Part shown: positions 9,513 through 18,849 of the stretch, piece after piece
How the letters are laid out: each line of letters begins with the position of its first letter
How positions within the stretch are numbered: the first letter of the stretch is position 1
DNA from: Pseudomonas fluorescens
GTDB taxonomy: Bacteria > Pseudomonadota > Gammaproteobacteria > Pseudomonadales > Pseudomonadaceae
DNA: 64,000 nt
Reading direction: 5' to 3'
Assembly: GCF_002837185.1 (NCBI RefSeq)
Contig: NZ_KZ478001.1
Span: 42,799 to 106,798 of the forward strand
Translations under genes and position numbers: made by a program
Notes under the pieces: generated by a model
What the model saw: only the letters and a program-made list of their open reading frames with translations
Databases searched by the model: none
What the model was told of the DNA's origin: nothing

Positions 9513-10295
9513 ATGAAAAAATCTATTTTGACCTTATCAGTATTGGCTCTGTGCGCGGCGGCTGGTATTGCCGTGGCCAAGGAGTACAAGGAGTTGCGCT
9601 TTGGAGTCGACCCATCCTATGCACCCTTCGAATCCAAGGCCGCCGACGGCAGCCTTGTGGGCTTTGATATTGATCTGGGTAACGCGATTTGCGCTGAACT
9701 GAAGGTCAAGTGCAAATGGGTAGAAAGTGATTTCGACGGGATGATTCCCGGCCTCAGGGCCAATAAATTCGACGGCGTGATTTCTGCCATGACCGTGACT
9801 TCTTCGCGGGAAAAAGTCATCGATTTCTCCAACGAATTGTTCTCGGTGCCAACATCCTTCGTCTTTAAGAAAGGCTCGGCCTTGAGCGAAGACATCACGA
9901 CGCTGGCTGGCAAAACCGTTGGCTATGAACAAGGCACCACCGAGGAGGCCTACGCCAAGGCCGTGCTGAACAAAGCCGGGGTAAAAACCCAGGCCTACGC
10001 CAACCAGGATCAGGTTTATGCTGACCTGGTCACGGGTCGCCTCGATGCCTCGATTCAGAACATGCTGCAAGCTGAAATGGGTTTCCTGAAGTCCCCGCAA
10101 GGCGCTGACTTTGAAGTGAGCAAGCCAGTCCATCACGAACTGCTGCCAGCAAAAACGGCGATCGGTCTGCTCAAAGGCAATGCCGAGCTTAAAGCCCTAG
10201 TGAACAAAGGCATACAGGCGCTCCACGACGACGGCACCTACGTGGCCATCCAAAAGAAACACTTCGGTGATCAGAATATTTACAGCGGTAAATAA
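9513..10295 (+). CDS. Polar amino acid ABC transporter, periplasmic binding protein (HisJ/ArgT type)
   Basis: 260 residues from ATG 9513. The longer frame from 9471 would put extra residues before a perfect signal peptide (MKKSILTLSVLALCAAAGIAVA). The mature part has LRFGVDPSYAPFESK, GFDIDLGNAICAEL and SDFDGMIPGLRANKFDGVIS, standard for family 3 solute-binding proteins of the lysine/arginine/ornithine/histidine group. It captures the amino acid in the periplasm and delivers it to the permeases at 10351 and 11076. Its position at the head of a hut-type locus suggests histidine or a histidine-like ligand (inference). Confidence 0.92.
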   Translation: MKKSILTLSVLALCAAAGIAVAKEYKELRFGVDPSYAPFESKAADGSLVGFDIDLGNAICAELKVKCKWVESDFDGMIPGLRANKFDGVISAMTVTSSREKVIDFSNELFSVPTSFVFKKGSALSEDITTLAGKTVGYEQGTTEEAYAKAVLNKAGVKTQAYANQDQVYADLVTGRLDASIQNMLQAEMGFLKSPQGADFEVSKPVHHELLPAKTAIGLLKGNAELKALVNKGIQALHDDGTYVAIQKKHFGDQNIYSGK

Positions 10296-10350
10296 CGACG
10301 CTGCGCCCATTCACGGATGGGCGTTTTCCTGATTGACGAAGGGCTTCCCC

Positions 10351-11079
10351 ATGTTAGAAAACCTATTGCAGATGCTGGGGCTGTCGGGCTTCAGCCTTAA
10401 GGGCTTTGGCCCACTGTTGCTGCAAGGCACCTGGATGACGGTCAAGTTATCCTTCCTTTGCTTGCTGCTAAGCGTGATTTTGGGCCTGATCGGTGCCAGT
10501 GCCAAGCTTTCAACGTCGGCGCTGTTGCGCGTCCCTGCACAGGCCTACACCACGCTGATTCGTGGAGTGCCGGATCTGGTTCTGATGCTGCTGATCTTCT
10601 ACAGCTTACAGACCTGGCTCACCCAGCTGACCTCAGCCTTAGGGTGGGATTACATCGAGATCAATCCATTCAGTGCCGGCGTGATCACGCTGGGCTTTAT
10701 CTATGGTGCGTATTTCACTGAGACTTTCCGAGGCGCCATCCTCGCCGTGCCGCGTGGCCAGATGGAAGCGGCCACTGCTTACGGCCTTACCCGCGTGCAG
10801 CGTTTCCGCTACGTACTGTTCCCGCAGATGATGCGTTTTGCCTTACCGGGTATCGGCAACAACTGGATGGTCATCCTCAAAGCCACCGCGTTGGTCTCGA
10901 TTATTGGGCTGGCCGACCTGGTGAAAGTGGCTCAAGACGCCGGCAAGACCACCTATCAACTGTTCTTTTTCCTGGTGCTGGCGGCCTTGATCTATCTGGT
11001 CATCACCACTGCATCGAACTACGTCTTGCGCCGGCTGGAAATCCTCTATGCCGCAGGCACCCGGGAGGCCGTGCGATGA
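10351..11079 (+). CDS. Polar amino acid ABC transporter permease (HisQ type)
   Basis: 242 residues from ATG 10351. It has about five membrane segments and the BPD transport motif EAATAYGLTRVQRFRYVLFPQ, which docks the ATPase. Together with the permease at 11076 it forms the heterodimeric inner-membrane channel of a HisQMP-like importer. The last codons overlap the next gene by four bases (ATGA), so the permeases are made in step. The G+C-rich codon pattern matches the neighbouring transporter genes. Confidence 0.9.
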   Translation: MLENLLQMLGLSGFSLKGFGPLLLQGTWMTVKLSFLCLLLSVILGLIGASAKLSTSALLRVPAQAYTTLIRGVPDLVLMLLIFYSLQTWLTQLTSALGWDYIEINPFSAGVITLGFIYGAYFTETFRGAILAVPRGQMEAATAYGLTRVQRFRYVLFPQMMRFALPGIGNNWMVILKATALVSIIGLADLVKVAQDAGKTTYQLFFFLVLAALIYLVITTASNYVLRRLEILYAAGTREAVR

Positions 11080-11786
11080 TCGAACTTCTGCAGGAATACT
11101 GGAAGCCTTTCCTCTACAGCGATGGCTATCACATCACCGGGTTAGCGATGACCCTGTGGCTACTAAGTGCTTCGCTTTTCCTGGGCTTTTTGATGGCACT
11201 CCCGCTGTCGATTGCCAGGGTCTCAAGCAACGTATGGGTGCGCTGGCCGGTACAGTTCTACACTTATCTGTTTCGCGGTACGCCACTGTATATACAGCTA
11301 CTGATCTGCTACACCGGTATCTACAGCCTTGCAGCGGTGCGCGCGCAACCCATGCTCGACGCATTCTTCCGCGATGCAATCAACTGCACCATTCTTGCCT
11401 TCGCTTTGAGCACTTGCGCCTACACCACGGAAATTTTCGCCGGGGCGATCCGTAACATGAATCACGGCGAGGTCGAAGCGGCCAAGGCATTCGGACTGCG
11501 CGGCTGGAAGTTGTATGCCTACATCATCATGCCATCTGCGCTGCGCCGATCGCTGCCGAACTACAGCAACGAAGTCATACTGATGCTGCACTCGACCACA
11601 GTCGCGTTCACTGCGACTGTGCCGGACATTCTCAAGGTCGCCCGGGATGCCAATTCGGCAACGTTCCTGACATTCCAGTCGTTCGGTATCGCCGCCGCGA
11701 TTTACCTCGCAGTCACTTTCTCTCTGGTTGGCCTGTTCCGTCTGGCTGAACGCCGCTGGCTGTCTTTCCTCGGCCCGGCTCATTAA
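11076..11786 (+). CDS. Polar amino acid ABC transporter permease (HisM type)
   Basis: 236 residues with several membrane segments and the EAA-type loop EVEAAKAFGLRGWKLYAYI. It is the second permease of the importer, overlapping the HisQ-type gene by four bases. Seventeen bases separate it from the ATPase gene. The pattern RGTPLYIQLLICYTGIY is typical of HisM/ArtM-like permeases of polar amino acids. Confidence 0.9.
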   Translation: MIELLQEYWKPFLYSDGYHITGLAMTLWLLSASLFLGFLMALPLSIARVSSNVWVRWPVQFYTYLFRGTPLYIQLLICYTGIYSLAAVRAQPMLDAFFRDAINCTILAFALSTCAYTTEIFAGAIRNMNHGEVEAAKAFGLRGWKLYAYIIMPSALRRSLPNYSNEVILMLHSTTVAFTATVPDILKVARDANSATFLTFQSFGIAAAIYLAVTFSLVGLFRLAERRWLSFLGPAH

Positions 11787-11802
11787 TTCAGGGTGTTTGA
11801 AC

Positions 11803-12567
11803 ATGTACAAATTGACCGTTGAAAACCTGCATAAAAGCTATGGCAGCCACGAAGTACTCAAAGGCGTTTCCCTAAACGCCAAGACCGGCGATGTGATTAG
11901 CCTGATTGGCGCCAGCGGGTCGGGCAAGAGCACCTTCTTGCGTTGTATCAACTTTTTGGAAACGCCCAACGATGGCGCCATGGGCCTGGATAACCAGCCG
12001 ATTCGCATGATGCATGACCGCCACGGCATGCATGTGGCCGACGCTTCTGAACTGCAGCGGCTGCGCACACGGCTTGCGATGGTGTTCCAGCACTTCAACC
12101 TCTGGAGCCACATGACCGTGCTCGACAACATCACGATGGCTCCACGCCGCGTCCTGGGTATCAGCAAGAAAGATGCTGAGGAGCGTGCTCGGCGGTATCT
12201 GGACAAGGTAGGTTTGCCGTCTCGCGTTGCCGACCAGTATCCGGCTTTTCTCTCTGGCGGGCAGCAACAGCGGGTCGCTATCGCTCGGGCTTTGGCCATG
12301 GAGCCTGAGATCATGTTGTTCGACGAGCCGACTTCGGCGCTTGATCCAGAATTGGTGGGCGAGGTGCTCAAGGTTATCCAGGGTCTGGCCGAAGAAGGTC
12401 GAACCATGATCATGGTGACTCATGAGATGAGCTTCGCGCGCAAGGTGTCGAGTCAGGTGTTGTTCCTCCACCAAGGACTCGTGGAAGAGCAGGGCTTACC
12501 TGAAGATATCTTGGGTAACCCCAAGAGCGAGCGCCTGCAGCAGTTCCTTAGCGGCAACCTCAAGTAA
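11803..12567 (+). CDS. Polar amino acid ABC transporter ATPase (HisP type)
   Basis: 254 residues from ATG 11803; the in-frame start at 11728 lies inside the permease gene. The Walker A motif is GASGSGKST (K42), the signature is LSGGQQQRVAIARAL, Walker B is IMLFDEPTSALDPE, and the H-loop is in MVTHEMSFARKV. The extended LVEEQGLPEDIL tail is typical of the HisP/GlnQ group. It supplies energy to the HisQM-like permeases at the cytoplasmic face of the inner membrane. A stem-loop follows 13 bp after the stop. Confidence 0.94.
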   Translation: MYKLTVENLHKSYGSHEVLKGVSLNAKTGDVISLIGASGSGKSTFLRCINFLETPNDGAMGLDNQPIRMMHDRHGMHVADASELQRLRTRLAMVFQHFNLWSHMTVLDNITMAPRRVLGISKKDAEERARRYLDKVGLPSRVADQYPAFLSGGQQQRVAIARALAMEPEIMLFDEPTSALDPELVGEVLKVIQGLAEEGRTMIMVTHEMSFARKVSSQVLFLHQGLVEEQGLPEDILGNPKSERLQQFLSGNLK

Positions 12568-12580
12568 CCGCTATGCCTTC

Positions 12581-12600
12581 GAGCGACTCTTCGGTCGCTC
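12581..12600 (+). terminator. Stem-loop terminator behind the ABC importer operon
   Basis: GAGCGAC, a six-base loop, then GTCGCTC: seven base pairs with a stable C(TTCG)G-like centre. It is followed by ATTAGCT rather than a long T-run, so it is probably a moderate terminator or an RNA stabiliser. Confidence 0.6.
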
Positions 12601-12666
12601 ATTAGCTCCAAATTACCTTGCCCTTCGTCAGTGACCATGCTCGAGTAAAATTCGCTTGATTATGGT

Positions 12667-12676
12667 TGTATATACA
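12667..12676. promoter_or_regulatory. Candidate HutC operator in front of hutU
   Basis: A perfect palindrome TGTATATACA about 75 bp upstream of the hutU start. The same ten bases occur exactly at 18600 and with one change at 18318, always in front of genes of this locus. GntR/HutC regulators bind sites with GT and AC half-sites of this spacing. A sigma-70-like TATATT follows directly, so a bound repressor would block the promoter. Confidence 0.72.
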
Positions 12677-12750
12677 TGATTATATTTATGCGTGACCTGT
12701 AGCGTTAAACCAATAAATAGGCTGAGAAAGTCATTTCGAGAGGATTACCG

Positions 12751-14442
12751 GTGAGCAAGCCATCCCATTTCCGTAATGTCGAAATCCGCGCCGCGCGTGG
12801 TAACGCGCTGACCGCCAAAAGCTGGCTGACCGAAGCTCCACTGCGCATGTTAATGAACAACCTCGACCCGGAAGTGGCCGAGAACCCAAAAGAACTGGTG
12901 GTCTATGGTGGCATCGGCCGCGCTGCGCGGAACTGGGAGTGCTACGACAAGATCGTTGAAAGCCTGACTAATCTGAACGACGACGAAACCCTGTTGGTGC
13001 AGTCGGGCAAGCCGGTCGGCGTATTCAAGACTCATAGCAACGCGCCGCGCGTGCTGATCGCCAACTCCAACCTGGTGCCGCACTGGGCGAGCTGGGAACA
13101 CTTCAACGAACTCGACGCCAAAGGCCTGGCCATGTACGGCCAGATGACCGCCGGCAGCTGGATCTACATCGGCAGCCAGGGCATCGTTCAGGGCACCTAC
13201 GAAACCTTCGTCGAGGCCGGGCGCCAGCATTACAACGCTGACCTCAAGGGCCGCTGGGTGCTCACCGCCGGCCTCGGTGGCATGGGCGGCGCGCAACCGC
13301 TGGCCGCCACCCTGGCCGGCGCCTGCTCGCTGAACATCGAATGCCAGCAAGTCAGCATCGATTTCCGCCTGAAGAGCCGTTACGTCGACGAGCAAGCCAA
13401 AGACCTCGACGACGCTTTAGCGCGTATCGACAAATACACCAAAGAAGGCAAAGCGATCTCCATCGCTCTGCTCGGCAACGCGGCGGAAATCCTGCCGGAA
13501 CTGGTCAAGCGTGGCGTGCGCCCGGACATGGTCACCGACCAGACCAGCGCCCACGATCCGCTCAACGGCTACCTGCCGGCCGGCTGGAGCTGGGACGAAT
13601 ACCGCGCTCTCGCCAAGACCGAACCGGCCGCTGTGATCAAAGCCGCCAAGCAGTCGATGGCGGTGCATGTGAAAGCCATGCTGGAGTTCCAGAAGCAAGG
13701 CATTCCGACCTTCGACTACGGCAACAACATCCGTCAGATGGCTCAGGAAGAAGGCGTCGAAAACGCTTTCGATTTCCCGGGTTTCGTGCCGGCCTACATC
13801 CGTCCGCTGTTCTGCCGTGGCATCGGCCCGTTCCGCTGGGCTGCGCTGTCGGGTAACGCTGAAGACATCTACAAAACTGACGCCAAGGTCAAAGAGCTGA
13901 TCCCGGACGACGCGCACCTGCATAACTGGCTGGACATGGCGCGCGAGCGCATCAGCTTCCAGGGCTTGCCGGCACGAATCTGTTGGGTAGGGCTGGGTCT
14001 GCGCGCCAAGCTGGGCCTGGCATTCAACGAAATGGTGCGTAGCGGTGAGTTGTCGGCGCCGATCGTCATCGGTCGCGACCATTTGGACTCCGGTTCCGTG
14101 GCCAGCCCAAACCGCGAAACCGAATCAATGCAGGACGGTTCCGACGCCGTGTCCGATTGGCCGTTGCTCAACGCGCTGCTGAACACCGCCAGCGGCGCGA
14201 CCTGGGTTTCCCTGCACCATGGCGGCGGCGTCGGCATGGGCTTCTCTCAGCACTCGGGCATGGTGATTGTCTGCGACGGTACCGACGAAGCGGCTGAGCG
14301 CATTGCACGCGTACTGCACAACGACCCGGCGACCGGCGTGATGCGTCACGCCGACGCGGGTTACCAGATCGCAATAGATTGTGCCAAAGAACAAGGCTTG
14401 AACCTGCCAATGATCACCTCTGTTAAAGGAGCAAAAGCATGA
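12751..14442 (+). CDS. hutU: Urocanate hydratase
   Basis: 563 residues, full length for HutU. The enzyme converts urocanate to imidazolonepropionate with tightly bound NAD+, the second step of histidine breakdown in the cytoplasm. Recognisable blocks are LRMLMNNLDPEVAENPKEL, VVYGGIGRAARNWE, YGQMTAGSWIYIGSQGIVQG, the glycine-rich AGLGGMGGAQPLA, and the C-terminal VSLHHGGGVGMGFSQHSG. Translation starts at GTG 12751 with GAGAGGA eight bases upstream. The stop overlaps hutH by four bases. hutI, hutG and hutF are not nearby, so the product must be handled by another locus. Very high G+C in the middle suggests a paralogue of the core hut gene. Confidence 0.96.
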   Translation: MSKPSHFRNVEIRAARGNALTAKSWLTEAPLRMLMNNLDPEVAENPKELVVYGGIGRAARNWECYDKIVESLTNLNDDETLLVQSGKPVGVFKTHSNAPRVLIANSNLVPHWASWEHFNELDAKGLAMYGQMTAGSWIYIGSQGIVQGTYETFVEAGRQHYNADLKGRWVLTAGLGGMGGAQPLAATLAGACSLNIECQQVSIDFRLKSRYVDEQAKDLDDALARIDKYTKEGKAISIALLGNAAEILPELVKRGVRPDMVTDQTSAHDPLNGYLPAGWSWDEYRALAKTEPAAVIKAAKQSMAVHVKAMLEFQKQGIPTFDYGNNIRQMAQEEGVENAFDFPGFVPAYIRPLFCRGIGPFRWAALSGNAEDIYKTDAKVKELIPDDAHLHNWLDMARERISFQGLPARICWVGLGLRAKLGLAFNEMVRSGELSAPIVIGRDHLDSGSVASPNRETESMQDGSDAVSDWPLLNALLNTASGATWVSLHHGGGVGMGFSQHSGMVIVCDGTDEAAERIARVLHNDPATGVMRHADAGYQIAIDCAKEQGLNLPMITSVKGAKA

Positions 14443-15971
14443 ACACACTCAACATCATCCCTGGCCAACTGAGCCTTGCCCAACTGCGCGACGTCTACCA
14501 GCATCCGGTCAACATCTCCCTCGATGACAGTGCTTCGGCCCAGATTGAAGCCAGCGTTGCTTGCGTGGAACAAATCCTCGCCGAGAACCGCACCGCCTAT
14601 GGGATCAATACCGGTTTCGGCCTGCTGGCCTCGACCCGCATCGCTACCGAAGACCTGGAGAACCTCCAGCGCTCACTGGTTCTGTCCCACGCTGCCGGTG
14701 TTGGCGAACCGATCAGTGACGCGCTGGTCAGGCTGGTCATGGTGCTCAAGGTCAATAGCTTGAGCCGTGGTTTCTCCGGCATCCGCCGCACCGTCATCGA
14801 AGCACTGATCGCTTTGATCAACGCCGAGGTTTATCCGCACATTCCGTTGAAAGGTTCGGTCGGTGCATCCGGCGACCTCGCACCCTTGGCCCACATGTCG
14901 CTGGTGCTGTTGGGTGAAGGCAAGGCTCGTTACAAGGGCGAATGGCTGGAAGCAACCGAGGCGCTGAAAGTCGCCGGCCTGACGCCACTGACACTGGCTG
15001 CCAAGGAAGGGCTGGCGTTGCTCAACGGCACGCAGGTATCCACCGCTTATGCACTGCGTGGTTTGTTCGAGGGCGAAGATCTGTTCGCTGGCGCACTGGC
15101 GATCGGTGCTCTGACTGTTGAAGCGGTTTTGGGATCGCGCTCGCCGTTCGACGCACGCATCCACGCCGCGCGTGGCCAGAAAGGCCAGATCGACAGTGCT
15201 ACCGCCTACCGAGACTTGCTCGGCGAGCGCAGTGAAGTCTCCGACTCCCACCAGAACTGCGGCAAGGTTCAGGATCCGTACTCCCTGCGTTGCCAGCCGC
15301 AAGTCATGGGCGCTTGCCTGACCCAGTTCCGTCAAGCTGCGGAGGTATTGGTCGTCGAAGCTAATGCCGTCTCCGATAACCCATTGGTCTTCGCTGTCGA
15401 AGGCGATGTGATCTCCGGTGGCAACTTCCACGCCGAGCCTGTGGCCATGGCTGCTGACAACATGGCATTGGCGATAGCGGAAATCGGCTCGCTAAGCGAG
15501 CGGCGTATTTCCCTGATGATGGACAAGCACATGTCGCAATTGCCGCCATTCCTGGTGGCCAACGGCGGTGTCAACTCCGGCTTCATGATTTCCCAAGTTA
15601 CCGCAGCGGCGCTGGCCAGTGAGAACAAGGCACTTGCGCATCCACATTCGGTGGATAGCCTGCCAACTTCCGCGAATCAGGAGGATCACGTGTCAATGGC
15701 TCCTGCAGCGGGCAAGCGTTTATGGGAAATGGCTGAAAACACTCGCGGCGTCCTCGCTGTTGAGTGGCTCGCTGCGTGTCAGGGCCTTGACTTGCGCGAA
15801 GGCTTGAAGACCTCGACGAAGCTGGAGCTTGCCCGCACCAGCCTGCGCAGCAAAGTGGCTTACTACGACAAAGATCGCTTCTTTGCGCCGGATATCAACG
15901 CAGCAAGCGAGCTGTTGGCTTCCCGGTGCTTGAACGAACTGGTGTTGCCAAAGTTGCTGCCTAGCTTGTAA
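14439..15971 (+). CDS. hutH: Histidine ammonia-lyase
   Basis: 510 residues, standard for HutH. It removes ammonia from L-histidine to give urocanate. The MIO cofactor triad A143-S144-G145 is present in GSVGASGDLAPLAHM. The inner-lid tyrosine region TAYGINTGFGLLA and the NCGKVQDPYSLRCQPQVMG block are intact, so the enzyme should be active. It is coupled to hutU by an ATGA overlap. No stem-loop with a T-run follows. The gene converges with hutC, 264 bp away. Confidence 0.96.
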   Translation: MNTLNIIPGQLSLAQLRDVYQHPVNISLDDSASAQIEASVACVEQILAENRTAYGINTGFGLLASTRIATEDLENLQRSLVLSHAAGVGEPISDALVRLVMVLKVNSLSRGFSGIRRTVIEALIALINAEVYPHIPLKGSVGASGDLAPLAHMSLVLLGEGKARYKGEWLEATEALKVAGLTPLTLAAKEGLALLNGTQVSTAYALRGLFEGEDLFAGALAIGALTVEAVLGSRSPFDARIHAARGQKGQIDSATAYRDLLGERSEVSDSHQNCGKVQDPYSLRCQPQVMGACLTQFRQAAEVLVVEANAVSDNPLVFAVEGDVISGGNFHAEPVAMAADNMALAIAEIGSLSERRISLMMDKHMSQLPPFLVANGGVNSGFMISQVTAAALASENKALAHPHSVDSLPTSANQEDHVSMAPAAGKRLWEMAENTRGVLAVEWLAACQGLDLREGLKTSTKLELARTSLRSKVAYYDKDRFFAPDINAASELLASRCLNELVLPKLLPSL

Positions 15972-16210
15972 TCGGGGGGAAGGGGCGTTTGGCTCCTGTG
16001 TGAGCAAGCTGAATTGCTCGAGTCATCCCGCACGAGAGCTACAGTGTTTATGCAGTTTTTTGCTCTACAGCCATCGGCGACAGGCAGTTGTCGTAGCTGT
16101 GGAGCTTTTTCACTTTTGTAGTGCAGGAAACTCACTGGTGAAATTCTGCGTCAAGAGGTTGTCCGGAAAGTAGAAGCAGCATTGGCATTTCGATCCCGGT
16201 TTATGATGGA

Positions 16211-16243
16211 ACAGTTCATCAGATGCCTTCAGGCATCAACTGT
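16211..16243 (-). terminator. Stem-loop at the hutC stop codon
   Basis: ACAGTT, CATCA, GATGCC, loop TTCA, GGCATC, AACTGT. Two stacked six-bp stems are separated by a one-sided bulge and span the hutC stop codon. It lies between convergent hutH and hutC and could serve both, although no T-run is seen. Confidence 0.45.
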
Positions 16244-16973
16244 CTCTATGCGCCCCGCTTACCGGCAGGCGACTGCCGAGTCGATAGCGTGAGGAGGGGT
16301 GAACCAAGCGCACGTAAGTCACAATTTTGCTTTGGCTCCAAGTGCGGCGGATAAGCGCTAAGCAAGGTTCGTTGGCGTCGATCTGCATATGTTTGCTTTC
16401 GTCAATGCTTGGGTGACAGGCTTCGACGATATGCTCCATTTCATCGGGTTTGACGACGCGCAACAGGTATTTGGCGGGTTGCAAGTGCTCCCCGAAGTCT
16501 TGCTGCAGAAATTCTGGCACCAGCTCGGGATTGACGTAACGATCCTCAAGTTGTACGGGCACGCCTTCTTCGCTGTGAACACAGACCAGATGAAAAACTG
16601 AAGAGCCAGTGGTCAGGCCCAAAGCGGACGCCACCGACATTGAGGCCGATTCACGACCCAGGTGCAGGACGCGGCAGGTGTAGCTGTGGCCTCGGGCCAG
16701 GATCTCGTCGGCAATGTTGGTGATGCGCAGCAAGTTTGATTGCGGTTTGCTTTCGGCTACGAACGTGCCGACGCCTGAAATCCTGACCAGGTGGCCCTCT
16801 TCGGTCAGTTCGCGCAAAGCCCGATTGACGGTCATGCGCGAAATGCCCAGTTCTTGCACCAGCTGGTTTTCTGAAGAAATCAGGTCACCAGGTTTCCAAA
16901 CGCCCGCCCGAAGTTGGTCTTGCACATAATCCTTTGCACGCCGGTAGAGCGCTTGTGGTGCATTTTTGATCAT
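16236..16973 (-). CDS. hutC: GntR/HutC family histidine utilisation repressor
   Basis: 245 residues. The N-terminal GntR wing-helix (LYRRAKDYVQDQLRAGVW, then LGISRMTVNRALRELTEEG) is followed by a UTRA ligand domain (residues ~95 to 235), the HutC subfamily layout. In known hut systems urocanate is the inducer that releases HutC from DNA. The gene starts one base before the stop of the HisC-like gene (TAATG), so the two are co-transcribed. Likely targets are the TGTATATACA-type sites at 12667, 18318 and 18600. Confidence 0.92.
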   Translation of the reverse strand: MIKNAPQALYRRAKDYVQDQLRAGVWKPGDLISSENQLVQELGISRMTVNRALRELTEEGHLVRISGVGTFVAESKPQSNLLRITNIADEILARGHSYTCRVLHLGRESASMSVASALGLTTGSSVFHLVCVHSEEGVPVQLEDRYVNPELVPEFLQQDFGEHLQPAKYLLRVVKPDEMEHIVEACHPSIDESKHMQIDANEPCLALIRRTWSQSKIVTYVRLVHPSSRYRLGSRLPVSGAHRDS

Positions 16974-18109
16974 TAGTCAGTCCGTGTCTCGAGTGTGGCA
17001 AGGACGCTTGCCAGTGCTGTAAGGAAAAGGTCGTTATCCTCACAGCTTCCGACAGAGACGCGCAAGTACTCAGTGTAACCAACTTCGCGCCACGGTTTGA
17101 TGATTACCCCTTCGCGCAGTAGCGCTTGATTGATTACTTCGGCCGGATAAGGCGTGCTGAAAAACAAGAAGTTGGCAAGGGAGGGCGCGGTTGTAATGCC
17201 TTGCTCGTGCAGTGTCGCCTCCATTCGCCGGCGTTCGCTAGCGACATGGGACAGGCAGGCGTTCAGATGCTCATCGTCAGCCAGTGCGGCAATCGCTGCG
17301 GCCTGGGCTACGTGGTTGACGTTGAAGGGAGTACGCAGACGGTTAATAAGATCGGCCAACATCGGATCGCTCACCACCCCGTAGCCTATGCGCAAACCCG
17401 CCAGGGAATAAGCCTTGGAGAACGTCCTCAGCAGGATGAACGGTCTGCCGCTGCCTTGAATCAGAGCAAGACAGTCCGGGTATTCGGCCTCCCATTGTGC
17501 ATATTCGTAGTAGGCCTCGTCGAACACCAACAAACATTGCGGTGGCAATGCGTCGAGCAGTTGTTGCAGCTCGTCGGCGCTAAGGGCGCAGCCAACCGGG
17601 TTGGATGGGCAGGAAAACATCAGCACATGCGTGTGGGGAGTGAGTGCTGCGACCATCGCCGGCACATCGAATGTGCCTTCCTGGGTCATTGGCACACCAA
17701 TCACCTTGGCGCCGGCTGCCAGTGGATAGATGAAGTGCAGACCGAACGAAGGCACTACGGTCACGACTTCGTCGTCGTGATCCAAAAACACTCGACTGAT
17801 GACGCTCAGCAAATCCTCCGAGCCGTTGCCGAACACCAACTGGTTTTCCGGCACACCCAGCTTTTCAGAAAGCGCAGTACGCAATGCTTGGCAGCCGGCA
17901 TCAGGATACAGCGCAATTTCTCTGCAAGCTCGAGCCGTTGCGGCGCTAACGGCGGGTGCTGTGCCCATTGGGTTTTCGTTGCTCCCAAGTTTGGCTACGC
18001 GTGTAAGGCCGAATCGTTTGCGCACGGCATCCGAAGCCAGGCCAGCGTTATAGCTGGCCAATTCGCGAACTTCTGCGCGGGCAAGCAGGTTCAAGTCATT
18101 GGCATTCAT
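16973..18109 (-). CDS. HisC-like aminotransferase (histidinol-phosphate aminotransferase family)
   Basis: 378 residues, fold-type I PLP enzyme of the HisC group. Marks are LGSNENPMG near residue 41, YPDAGCQALRTAL near 68, FDEAYYEYA near 196 and the PLP lysine K232 in TFSKAYSLAGLRIGYG. Housekeeping HisC acts on histidinol phosphate, but this copy lies in a hut-type operon with hutC. It is therefore more likely to handle imidazolepyruvate/histidine or a related imidazole amino acid (inference). A HutC-type operator lies about 210 bp upstream. It is the first gene of a hisC-like/hutC transcript divergent from ridA. Confidence 0.88.
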   Translation of the reverse strand: MNANDLNLLARAEVRELASYNAGLASDAVRKRFGLTRVAKLGSNENPMGTAPAVSAATARACREIALYPDAGCQALRTALSEKLGVPENQLVFGNGSEDLLSVISRVFLDHDDEVVTVVPSFGLHFIYPLAAGAKVIGVPMTQEGTFDVPAMVAALTPHTHVLMFSCPSNPVGCALSADELQQLLDALPPQCLLVFDEAYYEYAQWEAEYPDCLALIQGSGRPFILLRTFSKAYSLAGLRIGYGVVSDPMLADLINRLRTPFNVNHVAQAAAIAALADDEHLNACLSHVASERRRMEATLHEQGITTAPSLANFLFFSTPYPAEVINQALLREGVIIKPWREVGYTEYLRVSVGSCEDNDLFLTALASVLATLETRTD

Positions 18110-18317
18110 ACAGGGCTAACCTCTATTAGTGTCTTGCGGGAAGGCATCTCGATTCAGTCGGTTCTGCAGGAGTTGCTGCAGACGCTACTACTTGGCGTTA
18201 TGTCTGATCTCGGATGGCTGATAGCTGGATGGCTGGATGGATCTGAGCGGTACCATTGGATTCATGATGTGACGTCCTTAGCGAACAGCGTAACGTGGTG
18301 AGTGATCTGTATAATCC

Positions 18318-18327
18318 TGTATATACC
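18318..18327. promoter_or_regulatory. Candidate HutC operator (HisC-like/hutC side)
   Basis: TGTATATACC, one base different from the perfect TGTATATACA at 12667 and 18600, and preceded by CC as at 18600. It lies in the control region about 210 bp from the HisC-like start and next to TATAAT. It would give HutC autoregulation. Confidence 0.62.
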
Positions 18328-18599
18328 ACAAAGGCAAGATGCAGGCCAAACCTTCGTTCGGTAATAGAGCCGCGGTTCAGGCCTGTTTTCAGAGAAGTGG
18401 ATCAGATGCATGTTCATGCAGGATTTTCAACGTGTAACCTATGGTTCCGCGGGGGTTGTTACCCTCACTCCGTGGCGTGTTTAAACGAAACATTGATTGC
18501 CGTACGCATTTGATGCGCTAACCATAAATGGACAGCTACTGGCTTTGCCTTAGGCATCTGGCGTGGTTTTTTGCGAGCGGCATTGAAAATGCTTTATCC

Positions 18600-18609
18600 T
18601 GTATATACA
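18600..18609. promoter_or_regulatory. Candidate HutC operator (RidA/dehydrogenase side)
   Basis: A perfect TGTATATACA palindrome about 240 bp upstream of the ridA start, identical to the site in front of hutU. It ties the RidA and D-amino-acid dehydrogenase genes to the same regulator. Confidence 0.68.
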
Positions 18610-18849
18610 CGCTGAGCTTTTTAAGCTAAAACCTAGTTCAGCCCTTGCTGTCACGACTGACCAGTGAGTCAACATGATTTCGGAATGCTGTTCGCTCTGT
18701 ATGCATGGCCAGCGCCCGCGAGGGGGCAGATGCTCAAGCGCATTTACGACTTGTTGCCTAGCCGTGAGCACAGATGGACTGCAAGCGATGATTCACAATC
18801 GGTGCTCGCTGATGAGCGAATCTTTGAATACCCAAGAGAGAGAACTGCC

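Larger units (their letters stand above)
18110..18849. promoter_or_regulatory. Divergent control region between the HisC-like and RidA genes
   Basis: 740 bp with no convincing gene, although a frame in phase with ridA is open back to 18664. It holds the two palindromes at 18318 and 18600. A TATAAT hexamer at 18310, next to the first palindrome, is a possible promoter element; no good -35 was found. The length suggests two separate promoters, one for each direction. Confidence 0.55.

Noticed and set aside
17126..18301. Long plus-strand open frame opposite the HisC-like gene
   Set aside because: It is antisense to a clear PLP enzyme, has no family match and its amino acid make-up follows the third positions of the real gene.
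18310..18315. Complete sigma-70 promoter
   Set aside because: TATAAT is perfect, but no acceptable -35 lies 16 to 18 bases upstream, so only the operator is annotated.
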